33,642 nucleotides of DNA from a bacterium (GTDB lineage: Bacteria; Vulcanimicrobiota; Vulcanimicrobiia; Vulcanimicrobiales; Vulcanimicrobiaceae): NCBI GenBank assembly GCA_021786705.1, contig JAJYMV010000094.1, forward strand, positions 1 through 33,642, in the 5' to 3' direction. Position numbers and translations under genes: made by a program. Below the pieces are notes generated by a model. The model ran no database searches. It was given only the letters and a program-made list of their open reading frames with translations, and was not told the origin of the DNA. Shown here piece by piece: positions 14,562 through 23,416 of the stretch; position 1 is the first letter of the stretch, and every line of letters begins with the position of its first letter.

Positions 14562-15401
14562 ATGCACGAACGTCAACCCGAAATCGAAGTCGCCGCGGTT
14601 CCCGCGGTGCGCGGCCGAGCGATCGTTATTACCTCCGGCAAAGGCGGCGTCGGCAAAACGACGACCACCGCCAATCTCGGAACCGCGCTCGCCATGCGCG
14701 GCGCGCGCGTCGCACTCGTCGACGCCGATGTCGGCCTGCGCAATCTCGATATCGTTCTCGGCCTCGAAAGCCGCGTGAAGCACCACCTGCTCGACGTTAT
14801 CGAAGGCGGCGTCACGCTCGACGATGCATTGGTGCCCTCGAAATATACCGATTCGCTCATGCTGCTCGCGGCCGCGCAGAATCGCGAAAAAGATGAAGTG
14901 CCGACCGAAGCGATGACCGCGCTGATAGAACGCCTGCGCGAACGCTTCGATTACGTGTTGGTCGACTGCCCGGCCGGAATCGAGCACGGGTTCCGTAACG
15001 CCGTCGCGGGCGCGCAGGAAGCGATCGTCGTCTGCACGCCGGAGGTCTCGGCGGTGCGCGATGTCGACCGCGTGATCGGCTTACTCGGCAATCGCTTCAA
15101 ACCGCAACTCATCGTCAATCGCCTGCGCCCGCAACTCGTCAAGCGCGGGAAAATGCTCTCGGTCGAAGACGTCAACGCGATTCTGCGCTTGCCGTTGCTC
15201 GGAGTGATCGCCGACGAACCCGAGATCATCATCACCACCAACAAAGGCGAGCCGCTCGCGCTCCGTCGCGACGATGCGACGGGAGCCGCCTATCACGCGA
15301 TGGCGGCGAAGATCGCCGGCGAAGATGTCGAAGCGCCGACGGTCGAAATGCGAGAATCATTTTTCGGGCGCCTCGGCGCGTTCTTCGGAGGCAAAGCATG
15401 A
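14562..15401 (+). CDS. minD2: Second MinD-like ATPase, tandem paralogue
   Basis: 279 residues from ATG 14562, three bases after the first minD. Walker A SGKGGVGKTTTTANLG, VDADVGLRNLDIVLG, VLVDCPAGIEHGFRNAVAG and the C-terminal amphipathic helix (ESFFGRLGAFFG) are intact, so it should bind ATP and membrane. It differs from the first copy by an N-terminal extension of about 17 residues and by a diverged segment, ALVPSKYTDSLMLLAAAQNR, where the first copy keeps the E. coli-like sequence. The pair probably arose by tandem duplication. Whether it forms heterodimers or has a separate cargo is unknown. It overlaps minE by four bases (ATGA). Confidence 0.92.
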   Translation: MHERQPEIEVAAVPAVRGRAIVITSGKGGVGKTTTTANLGTALAMRGARVALVDADVGLRNLDIVLGLESRVKHHLLDVIEGGVTLDDALVPSKYTDSLMLLAAAQNREKDEVPTEAMTALIERLRERFDYVLVDCPAGIEHGFRNAVAGAQEAIVVCTPEVSAVRDVDRVIGLLGNRFKPQLIVNRLRPQLVKRGKMLSVEDVNAILRLPLLGVIADEPEIIITTNKGEPLALRRDDATGAAYHAMAAKIAGEDVEAPTVEMRESFFGRLGAFFGGKA

Positions 15402-15766
15402 TCGAGTTTTTCAAACGCCTCTTCGGCCCGTCGGATTCGGGCGCGACGGCGAAGCAACGCCTACAACTCGTGCTGATGACCGACCACCTCGCGCTCGCAC
15501 CCGAGATGATCGACGCGATGAAACGCGAGCTCGTCGAAGTGATTTCGCGCTACGTCGAAGTCGACCGCGATAAAGTCGAAGTCGATTTCGAACGTCACGA
15601 TCATGCGTTGGCGATGATGGCGAACGTGCCGATTCTCGGCGTCGCTCGCCCGAGCGAACGTGCTCCCGAACCGGCTCCCGCGCCGGCGCCGACGCCAGCC
15701 GCGGAGACGGCGGCGCCCTTGCAGCAGCGCAAGCGACGCAAGAAAGCGCAACGCGCCCCGGCGTGA
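15398..15766 (+). CDS. minE: MinE, topological specificity factor, with extended basic tail
   Basis: 122 residues. The N-terminus has the membrane-binding MIEFFKRLFG, then the MinD-activating segment (AKQRLQLVLMTDHL) and the dimerisation domain (MKRELVEVISRYVEVDRDKV through VPIL). About 40 extra residues follow: a Pro/Ala repeat (APAPAPTPAAE) and a Lys/Arg-rich end (QQRKRRKKAQR), absent from E. coli MinE (88 residues). The tail could bind nucleic acid or membrane; this is inference. It overlaps minD2 at ATGA and the next gene at GTGA. Confidence 0.92.
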   Translation: MIEFFKRLFGPSDSGATAKQRLQLVLMTDHLALAPEMIDAMKRELVEVISRYVEVDRDKVEVDFERHDHALAMMANVPILGVARPSERAPEPAPAPAPTPAAETAAPLQQRKRRKKAQRAPA

Positions 15767-16347
15767 GCTCCGAGCTCGCGGCGAAGATCGACGGCTTCGC
15801 GTTCGAGCCCCATTTTCTCGCTGAAAGCGAGGCGCGCGATCTCTTCGCGCGCCTCGTTCACGGTTTGGCGTGGATGCAGCCGACGATCGTGCTCTTCGGC
15901 GTGCGCCGCCCGATCCCACGGCTCGAAGCTTGGTATGGCGACCCCGACGCGCGCTATCGCTATTCGGGCATCGCGCACGAACCGATGCCCTGGACCCCGG
16001 AGCTCGCGGAGCTCCGCGATCGCCTCCGTCGTTTCACCGGCGAGCCCCTCAACAGCGTGCTGGCAAATCTCTATCGCGACGGGCGCGATTCGAACGGCTG
16101 GCATAGCGACGACGAAGCCGAACTCGGCCCGACGCCGACGATCGCGTCGCTCTCCCTCGGGGCAACGCGCCGTTTCAGCATCAAGGCGCGGGAGAGCGGC
16201 GAGCGCCATACCTTCGAACTCACGAACGGCAGCTTGCTCGTCATGAGCGGCGCGAGCCAGCAGTTATGGCGGCACACGGTTCCGAAAGAGCCGCACGTGC
16301 AACACGCGCGCATCAACCTCACGTTTCGAACCATCCTTCCCGCATGA
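15763..16347 (+). CDS. AlkB-like Fe(II)/2-oxoglutarate dioxygenase
   Basis: 194 residues from GTG 15763. The double-stranded beta-helix residues are all there: iron ligands H114 and D116 (GWHSDDE) and H171 (WRHTVPK), and the 2-oxoglutarate-binding RxNxTxR (R183-R189, RINLTFR). NLYRDGRDSNGWHSDDE is typical of the ALKBH2/3-like bacterial group. Such enzymes remove alkyl lesions (1-methyladenine, 3-methylcytosine) from DNA or RNA by oxidative demethylation. It is embedded between minE and rodA with overlaps on both sides. This is an odd place for a repair gene, and it suggests constitutive expression rather than Ada-type induction. Confidence 0.93.
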   Translation: MSSELAAKIDGFAFEPHFLAESEARDLFARLVHGLAWMQPTIVLFGVRRPIPRLEAWYGDPDARYRYSGIAHEPMPWTPELAELRDRLRRFTGEPLNSVLANLYRDGRDSNGWHSDDEAELGPTPTIASLSLGATRRFSIKARESGERHTFELTNGSLLVMSGASQQLWRHTVPKEPHVQHARINLTFRTILPA

Positions 16348-17474
16348 GTGCAATCGTCACGCGCCTCGGCCGCGACTCGTCGTATCGCATCGCCTGGCCG
16401 CTGATCGTCGGCGCCATCGGAGCGAGCCTGCTCGGCGTCGTGCTTATCCGCTCCGCCGATCTGCACGATCCGCAGGCGGGGCCGGAGTATCTCAAACAGC
16501 TGCTCTATATTGCGGTGGGCGTTCCGGTGATGCTGCTCTGCGCGCGGATCGATTACCGCATCTGGCAGCGCTTCGCCCCGGCGATCTATGCGCTCAATTT
16601 GATTTTGCTGTTGGCAATCGTCGTCATCGGCCACCGCGCACTCGGCGCGCAGCGATGGATCTCGCTCGGTCCGCTCGGCACCTTTCAACCCTCGGAGTTT
16701 GCGAAGCTCTTTTTAGCGATCTCCGGCGCGGCGGTGCTCGCGCGCGGCGATTACGCGCGTCTGCGCGATATGTGGAAGCCGCTGCTCACCTTCGCGGTGC
16801 CGGCGATCTTGGTGCTCAAGCAACCCGATTTTGGAACCTCGCTCGTGCTCTTAGCGATTCTCACGACACAGCTGTTTTTCGGGTTGCCGCGCCTCGGCGG
16901 CTTCGCATTGTATTGTGCGGGGCTCCTCGTCGCCGGTGCGGTGACGGCGGGAACGAACCTGGTGCTCAAGCCCTTCCAGAAGGCGCGCTTGCTCGTTTTT
17001 CTCAATCCCAAAGCCGATCCGCAGGGCGCCGGTTACAATTTAAATCAGGCGAAAATCGCGGTCGGCAACGGCGAATTCTTCGGGCGCGGGCTCTTTCACG
17101 GCACGCAGACGCAGCTCTCGTTCGTCCCCGAGCACTCGCGCGATTTTATTTTCACCGTTCTCGCCGAAGAACTGGGTTTGCTCGGCGTGCTCGGCCTCTT
17201 CGCGCTCTACGGCGCGATCGTGTACGGCGGATTACGCGCGATGGACGGCGCGCAGGATCGCTTCGGCCTGCTACTCGCCTCCGGAATAACCGCGATGTTG
17301 CTCTTTCACATGATGGTGAATATCGGCATGACGGTCGGCATCATGCCGATCACCGGCATCCCGTTGCCCTTTCTTTCCTACGGCGGATCGGCGATGCTGA
17401 CGAATTTCGCCGCCGTCGGCGTCCTGATGAATATCTACGCCCAGAAGGACCGCGGCGTTCTCGGAAACGCGTGA
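16344..17474 (+). CDS. rodA: Rod shape-determining SEDS glycosyltransferase RodA/FtsW family
   Basis: 376 residues from ATG 16344, overlapping alkB by four bases. About ten membrane segments. SEDS signatures are present: ALGAQRWISLG, QPSEFAKLFL, LKQPDFGTSLVL, a large extracellular loop with NPKADPQGAGYNLNQAKIAVG and FVPEHSRDFIFTVLAEELG, and FLSYGGSAMLTNF. SEDS proteins polymerise lipid II into glycan strands with a class B PBP. RodA (elongation) is preferred over FtsW (division) because of its length and its closeness to textbook RodA, but linkage to minCDE leaves FtsW possible. No class B PBP is in the window. Confidence 0.92.
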   Translation: MSAIVTRLGRDSSYRIAWPLIVGAIGASLLGVVLIRSADLHDPQAGPEYLKQLLYIAVGVPVMLLCARIDYRIWQRFAPAIYALNLILLLAIVVIGHRALGAQRWISLGPLGTFQPSEFAKLFLAISGAAVLARGDYARLRDMWKPLLTFAVPAILVLKQPDFGTSLVLLAILTTQLFFGLPRLGGFALYCAGLLVAGAVTAGTNLVLKPFQKARLLVFLNPKADPQGAGYNLNQAKIAVGNGEFFGRGLFHGTQTQLSFVPEHSRDFIFTVLAEELGLLGVLGLFALYGAIVYGGLRAMDGAQDRFGLLLASGITAMLLFHMMVNIGMTVGIMPITGIPLPFLSYGGSAMLTNFAAVGVLMNIYAQKDRGVLGNA

Positions 17475-18277
17475 TCGAGCGCGCTTCGGTGCGTTGCATC
17501 GAACTCCACGATGCGACGCCGCTCGCCACGATTCGCGAGGCACCGCCGGGAACGCGCTTCGCCGCTTCGGGCGAACTCGGTCCCGACATTCGCGACGCCC
17601 TCGCCGAGCGCGCGCCGCGCGGTGGGTTCGCGCTCCAGCTCGCCTACGGCGGCTGCGCGCTGCTCGATGAGCCGCGCATCGCCGCGCACGTCGAATCGCT
17701 CGCGCTGAGCGGCGCCGATCTCGACCGGCTCGTTCTGCCGCCGAATCTCCGTGCCTTACGCTTGAGTGGCGGCGGTGGATCGCTGCGCGCGCTGCTTGCA
17801 TTGCCGCTGGAGATCCTCGCAATCGATCGCGGAGCCTTCGATACCGCGCCGCTCGTCGAGCATGCAACGCTCGCCGCGCTCTCGCTGGCGAATCTCCCCG
17901 CCGAAGCCGCGAGCCTCGGCCCGCGGCTCCGTGCGCTGCGCACGATCGGCGTACCGCTGCGCACGCTCGAATCGCTGCGCTCGGGGCGCGCGCTCGAGCG
18001 GTTCGAATGTCGTCGTTGCGATGCTCTGGAATCGATCGACGCGTTGGAGGCGTTGCCGGCCCTGCGCGAACTCGCGCTCGAAGGGTGTTGGCGCCTCGAT
18101 CTTCACGCGACGATCGCGTTTCTCGGGCGGCTTCCGCTGCGCGCGTTGCGCATCGATATCGGCGGGCGCCGAAAGAACGTCGAAGTCGATAAACGTCTCC
18201 AGCTCGAGCTGCTCACGCCCTTTCCGACGCCGGAGGCGATCTGCACGCTACTTACAACCGGAATCAAACCCTTGTAA
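17471..18277 (+). CDS. Leucine-rich-repeat-like cytosolic protein
   Basis: 268 residues from GTG 17471, overlapping the rodA stop. From about residue 75 on, short units with LxxLxL spacing recur (VESLALSGADLDRLVLPPNL, LRALRLSGG, LPALRELALEGCWRLDL, LPLRALRID), giving an irregular leucine-rich-repeat solenoid. There is no signal peptide or membrane segment. It is probably a protein-interaction module co-expressed with the Min/RodA genes. The family is not recognised and a role in cell shape is guesswork. The 3' end overlaps the convergent gene by 30 bases. Confidence 0.75.
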   Translation: MIERASVRCIELHDATPLATIREAPPGTRFAASGELGPDIRDALAERAPRGGFALQLAYGGCALLDEPRIAAHVESLALSGADLDRLVLPPNLRALRLSGGGGSLRALLALPLEILAIDRGAFDTAPLVEHATLAALSLANLPAEAASLGPRLRALRTIGVPLRTLESLRSGRALERFECRRCDALESIDALEALPALRELALEGCWRLDLHATIAFLGRLPLRALRIDIGGRRKNVEVDKRLQLELLTPFPTPEAICTLLTTGIKPL

Positions 18278-18949
18278 TAAAATGCGCGCCGTGCTCAACG
18301 GCATGTGGTATAAGTCGACGAGATCGCGTGGACAGGCGCTCCCTCCGCCACCGGAAATCTCCACCCAATGCGCGTTCGTTCGCTTGTAGATCGCATCGCC
18401 GCCACCGCCCCCATACCATGAAAGCAATCCCCATTTCCCAACGGCGCGAACGCTTTGAACGATGCCTCCGTGCGAGGCCTTCCGGATTGCGAGAACGCTT
18501 TTTATCGCGCCTCGATCGGCATAGGTTCCTCGGGCAGGGCAATATGCACCGTTCTTTGCGTAGGCAATGCCGATGCGCGCGCTCAGGAGGCGCACGATAT
18601 GGGGCGCGATATCGTGCGCGGCGAGATCGCAGGTGCGGAGTGCCGTGCGACTGTCCGTTGCAATCTCAAGGGTTTGCCATCCAAATGGAAACCGTTCCAA
18701 GAGAAACTCGCCATAGTAGGGCGATCCCTCGATCTCCGTTCGAACCATAGCGATGGCAAAGTTCCCGGCGATTGCCACGCGCGGCACTTGCGGAACGGGG
18801 AATCCGGGAACTCCCTTGACATAAAAGTGTTGAACGATGCTGCGCACGACCGCGTCCCGGTCTCCGGTGGAAGCATGAGGGGCGGCACTGGCCTTTGCTA
18901 AACCGGCGAGAAAAAGTAGGCTGAAGGTGAAGCCGATCCATGATTTCAA
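18248..18949 (-). CDS. Exported protein of unknown function
   Basis: The chosen start is TTG 18949, because GGAGAG lies about eight bases upstream and the product then opens with a normal signal peptide (LKSWIGFTFSLLFLAGLAKA, cut near SAA). 233 residues. The mature part contains RDAVVRSIVQHFYVKGVPGF, FAIAMVRTEIEGSPYYGEFLLERF and a Gly-rich WYGGGGGD segment near residue 190, with GGGGSACP close to the C-terminus. The pattern of a small exported domain that reads out a value (AIAMV, GEFLLERF, GWQTLE) resembles uncharacterised periplasmic proteins, and no family is recognised. It converges on the leucine-rich gene. Confidence 0.7.
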   Translation of the reverse strand: MKSWIGFTFSLLFLAGLAKASAAPHASTGDRDAVVRSIVQHFYVKGVPGFPVPQVPRVAIAGNFAIAMVRTEIEGSPYYGEFLLERFPFGWQTLEIATDSRTALRTCDLAAHDIAPHIVRLLSARIGIAYAKNGAYCPARGTYADRGAIKSVLAIRKASHGGIVQSVRAVGKWGLLSWYGGGGGDAIYKRTNAHWVEISGGGGSACPRDLVDLYHMPLSTARILLQGFDSGCK

Positions 18950-19281
18950 AGCACGAACTCTCCGAATGCGTAGCGCTATCGGTCGTACGGTATGGGGAAC
19001 GAGCGTAGCGTTCCTCCCAGGTCGTTCTGCAGGAGTCCTCTTTCGATTCCTCCTCGAAAGAAAGGTAAGAGGCGCACGCAACGTGAAGAGCACGCCGTAG
19101 CCGACGAAGCGAGTCGCAGTTTTGCGATCCGATGTCGAGCGAAAAGTATTTTACGCGCGTCGCGCGCATGGCCCGTCACAGGCGAGCTCGCCGAAGTCGC
19201 GATCCCGGGTAGCACCCGCAGGGTCGCGCGTTTGAGCGGTAGCCGGGCGGCCGGGGCGCCCGCCAGAAGGACAATATATAC
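18950..19281 (+). promoter_or_regulatory. Gene-free region with GC-rich structured leader of the RNase E/G gene
   Basis: About 330 bases with no supported gene. The last 100 hold several hairpins on the plus strand: a 12-base palindrome GGCGAGCTCGCC (19181-19192), CGGGT-AGC-ACCCG (19206-19218) and GGGCG-gccgggg-CGCCC (19245-19261), followed by AAGGAC before GTG 19282. In E. coli the rne 5' UTR folds and mediates autoregulation by RNase E; a similar role is plausible here. No known riboswitch motif was recognised. Confidence 0.5.
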
Positions 19282-22029
19282 GTGCGCAACGAGATTCTGA
19301 TCTCGAGCGACCCGTGGGAAAACCGGGTTGCTATTTTGGAGGACGGCGAGCTCGCCGAACTCTACATCGAGCGTGAAGAGAAAGTTATCGGCTCGATTTA
19401 CAAAGGCAAGGTTCACAACGTGCTCCCGGGTATGGGCGCGGCGTTCGTCGATATCGGCCTCGGCCGTAACGCCTTTCTTTACGTCGACGATATCAACAAA
19501 CAGCCGCTCAACATCGGCGACGTCGAAATAACGCAAGGGCACAGCGGTTTCACCATCGGTGAAAAAGTAAAACGCAACGACGAAATTCTCGTGCAGATCG
19601 TCAAAGAGCCGCGCGGCCTCAAAGGCGCGCGCATCAGCACGAACATCTCGTTGCCCGGCCGCTACCTCATTCTGATGCCTACCGGAAAATATTCGGGCGT
19701 CTCGCGCAAAATCGAATCGGCGACCGAACGCGAACGTTTGAAGAAAGTCATGCAGCGCATTCGCCCCGAAGGCATGGCGACCGTCGTGCGCACCGCTGCG
19801 GCGGGTGTCAGCGATGCCGAATTAATGGCCGATCTCGGCGTGCTCATTCGCATGTGGCACGGCATCCTCGAAGTGTTCAAGCGCGCGCAAGCGCCGTCGC
19901 TGCTGCACAAAGATATGAACCTCGTGTTCAAAGCGGCGCGCGATTTCGTTACCGCCGACGTCGATAAAGTTTATATCGACAACGAAGAAGAGCATCGCAA
20001 AGTACGCGAGTTCTTGCAGCTGCTCGGGCCGCAATATCTCGACCGCATCGAACATTATAACGGCGGTCGTTCGCTCTTCCACGATTACGGCATCGATTCC
20101 GAAATCGAACGGCTGATGAACCCCAAGATCAATCTGCCGTCGGGCGGATCGATCGTCATCGAAACCACCGAGGCGTTGACCGTCATCGATGTCAACTCCG
20201 GCAAATTTACCGGTGGAAAGAATCTCGAAGATACGATCGGGAAAACCAACGTCGAAGCGGCGGCCGAAATCGCACGTCAGGTCCGCCTGCGCGATATTGG
20301 CGGTATCATCGTGGTCGATTTCATCGACATGGGTTCGGAAACGGCACGGAACAAAGTGCTGAAAACGCTCGAAGACGGTTTGCGCCGCGACCGTACGCGC
20401 GCGACCATTCAATCGTTCTCGAATCTCGGATTGCTCGAATTTACGCGCAAGCGCGTCGGGAAAGATCTCGCCGGCCAATTACGCGGAACCTGCCCCACCT
20501 GCGCGGGCCTGGGGACCGTCATGTCGTCGCAGTCCGTCGCCATCGAAGCGCTGCGTCACCTGCGCGCCCATACGGTCGACGACCGGCATCGCCACGCGGT
20601 GATCGAAGCGGCGCCGAGCGTGGCGGCGCAACTGGAGTTCTGGTACGAAGACGAGTGCGCGCAACTCGCGAAAGATCTCGGAATTACGGTGCACGTCCGC
20701 GCAAGTGCGGCGATTCATCCGGAGCGCACGCGCACGGAATTTCGCGCCGCGGCGCCTAGCGGTGACGGCCGCCTTCGCGTCGGCGACGAAGTCGAAGTGC
20801 AATTGCTGCCGGGGCGCTTACCGAATGCCGCATCCGCTGCAGCGCTCGTCGGCGACCGCATCGTCGAAGTCGAAAATGCGGCGAACCATTCCGGAAATGC
20901 GGCGAAGATTCGTATTCTCGATATCGACGACGCCGAGGATTACGTGGTCGCCGATCTCATCTCCGCGGGGGCTGCGGCCGCCGCCGACGAAAGCGGCAAA
21001 CGTCGTCGTGCCGGCGCGGGGCGCGCGAAGAAACGCCGCGGGCCGCTGAGCGCCGCCGAACAGACCGCACAGCTCAAAGAACTCGCAGCCGAAGCGGCGT
21101 CGAGCGCTCAGGCGCGGCCGCCGATCGGCATCACCACGATCACCGAAGAAGAGGAAGCCGCGGATACGGCGCTCGCCGCCGAGGTCAAGGGCGAGCACAG
21201 CGCGGCGGCGATCGTGATTGCCGAGGATGGAGCGATCGCGCCCGGAGCGCCGGAGTCGCACGAAAAGCGTCGCCGTCGCCGCCGCGGGCGCCGCGGGCGC
21301 GGGCGCGCCGCGGGCGCAGCCGAGAATATCCAGCCGCAGGCGATGCCGGCAGCCGCTGCGGCGCACCTCGCCGACGAGGATGAGGACGAGGAGCTGCAGC
21401 CCGAGAGCATTCCGCCGATCGGCGGCGTGGGAACGGCAGCCGGAGTGCCGGGAGGCGAGGGCGGCCGTCGCCGTCGCCGCCGCCGCGGGCGCCGCGGCCG
21501 CGGTGGTGCCGGTGCGGGTGCGCCCGGTGTGGGAGCTCCGGTTCCCGACCGTTCGCTCTTCCGTGTCGGAAGCGATGGCGCCGCGCAGCCGACCGGGCGT
21601 ATCGTGCCCCCCGAGCCCTCGCGAGCGATCGCGCGTTACTCCGGCCCGACGCCTCCGGCGGTCGAGCCGCCGCCGCCGCATCTGCGCGCACCGCAGGAAG
21701 AACCGCAGCCGACCAAGCCCGCGCGCGCACGGCGCCCGCGAGTGACGAAGCCCGCTGCGGAGATCCCCGCAATCTCGCGCGCCGCGCTTCCGGCACCGGC
21801 AGCGGAAGAGAAGCCCGCTGCGAAGCGTACCGCTGCGAAAAAGGCGACCGAACCGAAAGCCGCGGCCGTGAAAAAGAGCGCGACCGCCGTGAAGAAGACT
21901 CCCGCGAAAAAAACGGCGAGCGCCGTGAAAAAAGCTCCGGCGAAAAAGGCCGGCGCAAAGAAAAGCCCCGCGGCGAGCGGGGCCAAGAAGAAAACGAGTG
22001 CGACGGCGGGGCGAAAGAAAACTTCCTAG
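19282..22029 (+). CDS. rne: Ribonuclease E/G with long basic C-terminal tail
   Basis: 915 residues from GTG 19282, with AAGGAC upstream. The catalytic half lines up with E. coli RNase E: S1 domain (about 36-125, GSIYKGKVHNVLPGMGAAFVD), then the DNase I-like domain with catalytic D303 (VIDVNSGKF) and D346 (VVDFIDM) and zinc-link C404/C407 (CPTC), all at the same numbers as in E. coli. The enzyme cleaves single-stranded AU-rich RNA and processes rRNA and tRNA. From about 560 the chain is disordered: two Arg patches (663-675 and 729-740, each RRRRRR-G-RRGRG), a Pro-rich stretch, and a Lys/Ala/Pro tail (about 842-915) like histone H1. E. coli-type degradosome motifs are not visible. Symbol rne or rng; the length favours rne. 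Confidence 0.93.
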   Translation: MRNEILISSDPWENRVAILEDGELAELYIEREEKVIGSIYKGKVHNVLPGMGAAFVDIGLGRNAFLYVDDINKQPLNIGDVEITQGHSGFTIGEKVKRNDEILVQIVKEPRGLKGARISTNISLPGRYLILMPTGKYSGVSRKIESATERERLKKVMQRIRPEGMATVVRTAAAGVSDAELMADLGVLIRMWHGILEVFKRAQAPSLLHKDMNLVFKAARDFVTADVDKVYIDNEEEHRKVREFLQLLGPQYLDRIEHYNGGRSLFHDYGIDSEIERLMNPKINLPSGGSIVIETTEALTVIDVNSGKFTGGKNLEDTIGKTNVEAAAEIARQVRLRDIGGIIVVDFIDMGSETARNKVLKTLEDGLRRDRTRATIQSFSNLGLLEFTRKRVGKDLAGQLRGTCPTCAGLGTVMSSQSVAIEALRHLRAHTVDDRHRHAVIEAAPSVAAQLEFWYEDECAQLAKDLGITVHVRASAAIHPERTRTEFRAAAPSGDGRLRVGDEVEVQLLPGRLPNAASAAALVGDRIVEVENAANHSGNAAKIRILDIDDAEDYVVADLISAGAAAAADESGKRRRAGAGRAKKRRGPLSAAEQTAQLKELAAEAASSAQARPPIGITTITEEEEAADTALAAEVKGEHSAAAIVIAEDGAIAPGAPESHEKRRRRRRGRRGRGRAAGAAENIQPQAMPAAAAAHLADEDEDEELQPESIPPIGGVGTAAGVPGGEGGRRRRRRRGRRGRGGAGAGAPGVGAPVPDRSLFRVGSDGAAQPTGRIVPPEPSRAIARYSGPTPPAVEPPPPHLRAPQEEPQPTKPARARRPRVTKPAAEIPAISRAALPAPAAEEKPAAKRTAAKKATEPKAAAVKKSATAVKKTPAKKTASAVKKAPAKKAGAKKSPAASGAKKKTSATAGRKKTS

Positions 22030-22045
22030 CCCCGCCGCCGAGCGG

Positions 22046-23416
22046 TTACATCTTCGTCGTTGCTCCCGAGTTCTGGGCGGTGATTTCACCGTCCAGAACT
22101 TCTATTGCGCGTTTCAACTGTACGTCGTGCGCGGGACGTCCGAACTCCGCGTTCTTGTTCTCCGCGACCACGATGTTGGGGATGATGCCCTTGTGGTTGA
22201 TGTAGTGATACTCCGGCGTCAGATACCGTGCGGTCGTAATCTTCACCGCGCCACCGTCGCGCAGAGGGTAGAGCGTTTGAACGACGCCCTTGCCGAAGGT
22301 CTTCGTGCCGATCACCACCGCCGTTCCGCTCTCCTTGAGCGCGGCGGTCGTAATCTCCGAGGCCGACGCGGTATAGCCGTTCACCAACACCACCAGCGGC
22401 ACCGGCGAGATCGCGGTTCCGTCGGCTTCGAGCGTGTCGATATGCTTGCCGCTCGTCTCGATAGAAACGATCGGGCCTTCGGCGATGAATTTCGAACTCA
22501 CCGAAACCGCCGCTTGGAGATACCCGCCGCCGTTATTACGCAGGTCGAGCACGAACGCGCGCGCGCCCTCTTTGTGGAGCCGCGAGAGCGCGGTCGTTAG
22601 TTCTGCGCCCGTCGTCTCGCCGAAGACCGTGAGCGCGACGTAGCCGATTTTTCCAGGCAGCATTTTATCGAACACGGTAATTTGGTGAATCTTCGCGCGC
22701 GTCAACACGATCGGTTTAGGCAGGAGCGCGCCGTCGCGTTCGATGGTGAGCGTCACTTGCGTGCCGATCTTTCCGCGCAGCTCTTTGCTCGCGTCGACCG
22801 TCGTCATGCCGTACGTCGATTTTCCGTTGACGGCGGTAATGAGATCGTCCTGTTGGATGCCGGCTTTATCGGCCGGTCCGCCGGGCACGACTTGGTAGAC
22901 GGAGATGAATTTCGTTTTATTATCCGGTTGAATGACGATCCCCGTACCGCCGAAATTCGTTCCATCGAGCCCGTTATTGAGCGCTTTGTAATCCTTGGGA
23001 TCGAGAAAGACGGTCCAGCGATCGTGCGCCGAGTACATCATTCCCCAGAGTGCGGCGTACACGTAGGGCTGTAGCGGACGATTCTTGCCGCCGAGCGCAC
23101 GCGCTCGGTCGATCTCATATTCGATCGCGCGAAGGTTGCCGCTCGTGCTTCCCGTTGCGAGCACCGGCGGTAGCGTGCGCTTCGCGACGCGTTCGTGCGC
23201 GAGCTCGAGCACGAGGCCGTATCGCACGCCGTTGAGCACGCGCTGCAGCGGAAGCTTCTTATAGAACGTCGTCGTCAGGCGCGTGTAGGCTGTGGAAAGG
23301 TCGGCACGGTCGCCGGCGGGGAGAGCGTCGGTCGCGGCGCCGGCGACGCGAAGCAGTGGGGAGGTGAGCGCGGCGATCGTAAGGGCGGCGACCGCGGTGA
23401 GAATCCGTCGTTTCAT
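22046..23416 (-). CDS. ctpA: S41 carboxyl-terminal processing protease (copy 1)
   Basis: 456 residues with a signal peptide (1-28). A PDZ domain (about 155-240: GTGIVIQPDN, VPGGPADKAGIQQDDLITAVNG) is inserted before the S41 catalytic core, which shows YVALTVFGE, VLDLRNNGGG, the nucleophile region GYTASASEITT and the general-base Lys in GTKTFGKGVVQ. CtpA-type proteases trim C-termini of envelope proteins and degrade peptidoglycan hydrolases in several bacteria. The start overlaps the stop of the second S41 gene, so the two copies are coupled. It is the last gene of the ftsE operon. Confidence 0.95.
   Translation of the reverse strand: MKRRILTAVAALTIAALTSPLLRVAGAATDALPAGDRADLSTAYTRLTTTFYKKLPLQRVLNGVRYGLVLELAHERVAKRTLPPVLATGSTSGNLRAIEYEIDRARALGGKNRPLQPYVYAALWGMMYSAHDRWTVFLDPKDYKALNNGLDGTNFGGTGIVIQPDNKTKFISVYQVVPGGPADKAGIQQDDLITAVNGKSTYGMTTVDASKELRGKIGTQVTLTIERDGALLPKPIVLTRAKIHQITVFDKMLPGKIGYVALTVFGETTGAELTTALSRLHKEGARAFVLDLRNNGGGYLQAAVSVSSKFIAEGPIVSIETSGKHIDTLEADGTAISPVPLVVLVNGYTASASEITTAALKESGTAVVIGTKTFGKGVVQTLYPLRDGGAVKITTARYLTPEYHYINHKGIIPNIVVAENKNAEFGRPAHDVQLKRAIEVLDGEITAQNSGATTKM

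Noticed and set aside
13371-14987. Minus-strand open frame of 538 codons opposite minC and both minD genes
   Set aside because: Antisense shadow of three well-defined genes. It has no start signal and its similar blocks mirror the minD duplication.
16655-17470. 5' part of a long plus-strand frame that continues into the leucine-rich gene
   Set aside because: This part lies in another frame of rodA and is Arg-rich; the real gene begins at GTG 17471 on the rodA stop.
19141-19281. Leader of the RNase E gene as a known riboswitch (cyclic di-GMP, cobalamin or glycine)
   Set aside because: Hairpins are present, but the conserved core sequences of those classes were not found.
21263-21510. Repeated CGC/CGT blocks suggesting a short-repeat array
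   Set aside because: They encode the two Arg patches of the RNase E tail; there are no spacers and no repeat/spacer regularity, so this is not a CRISPR array.
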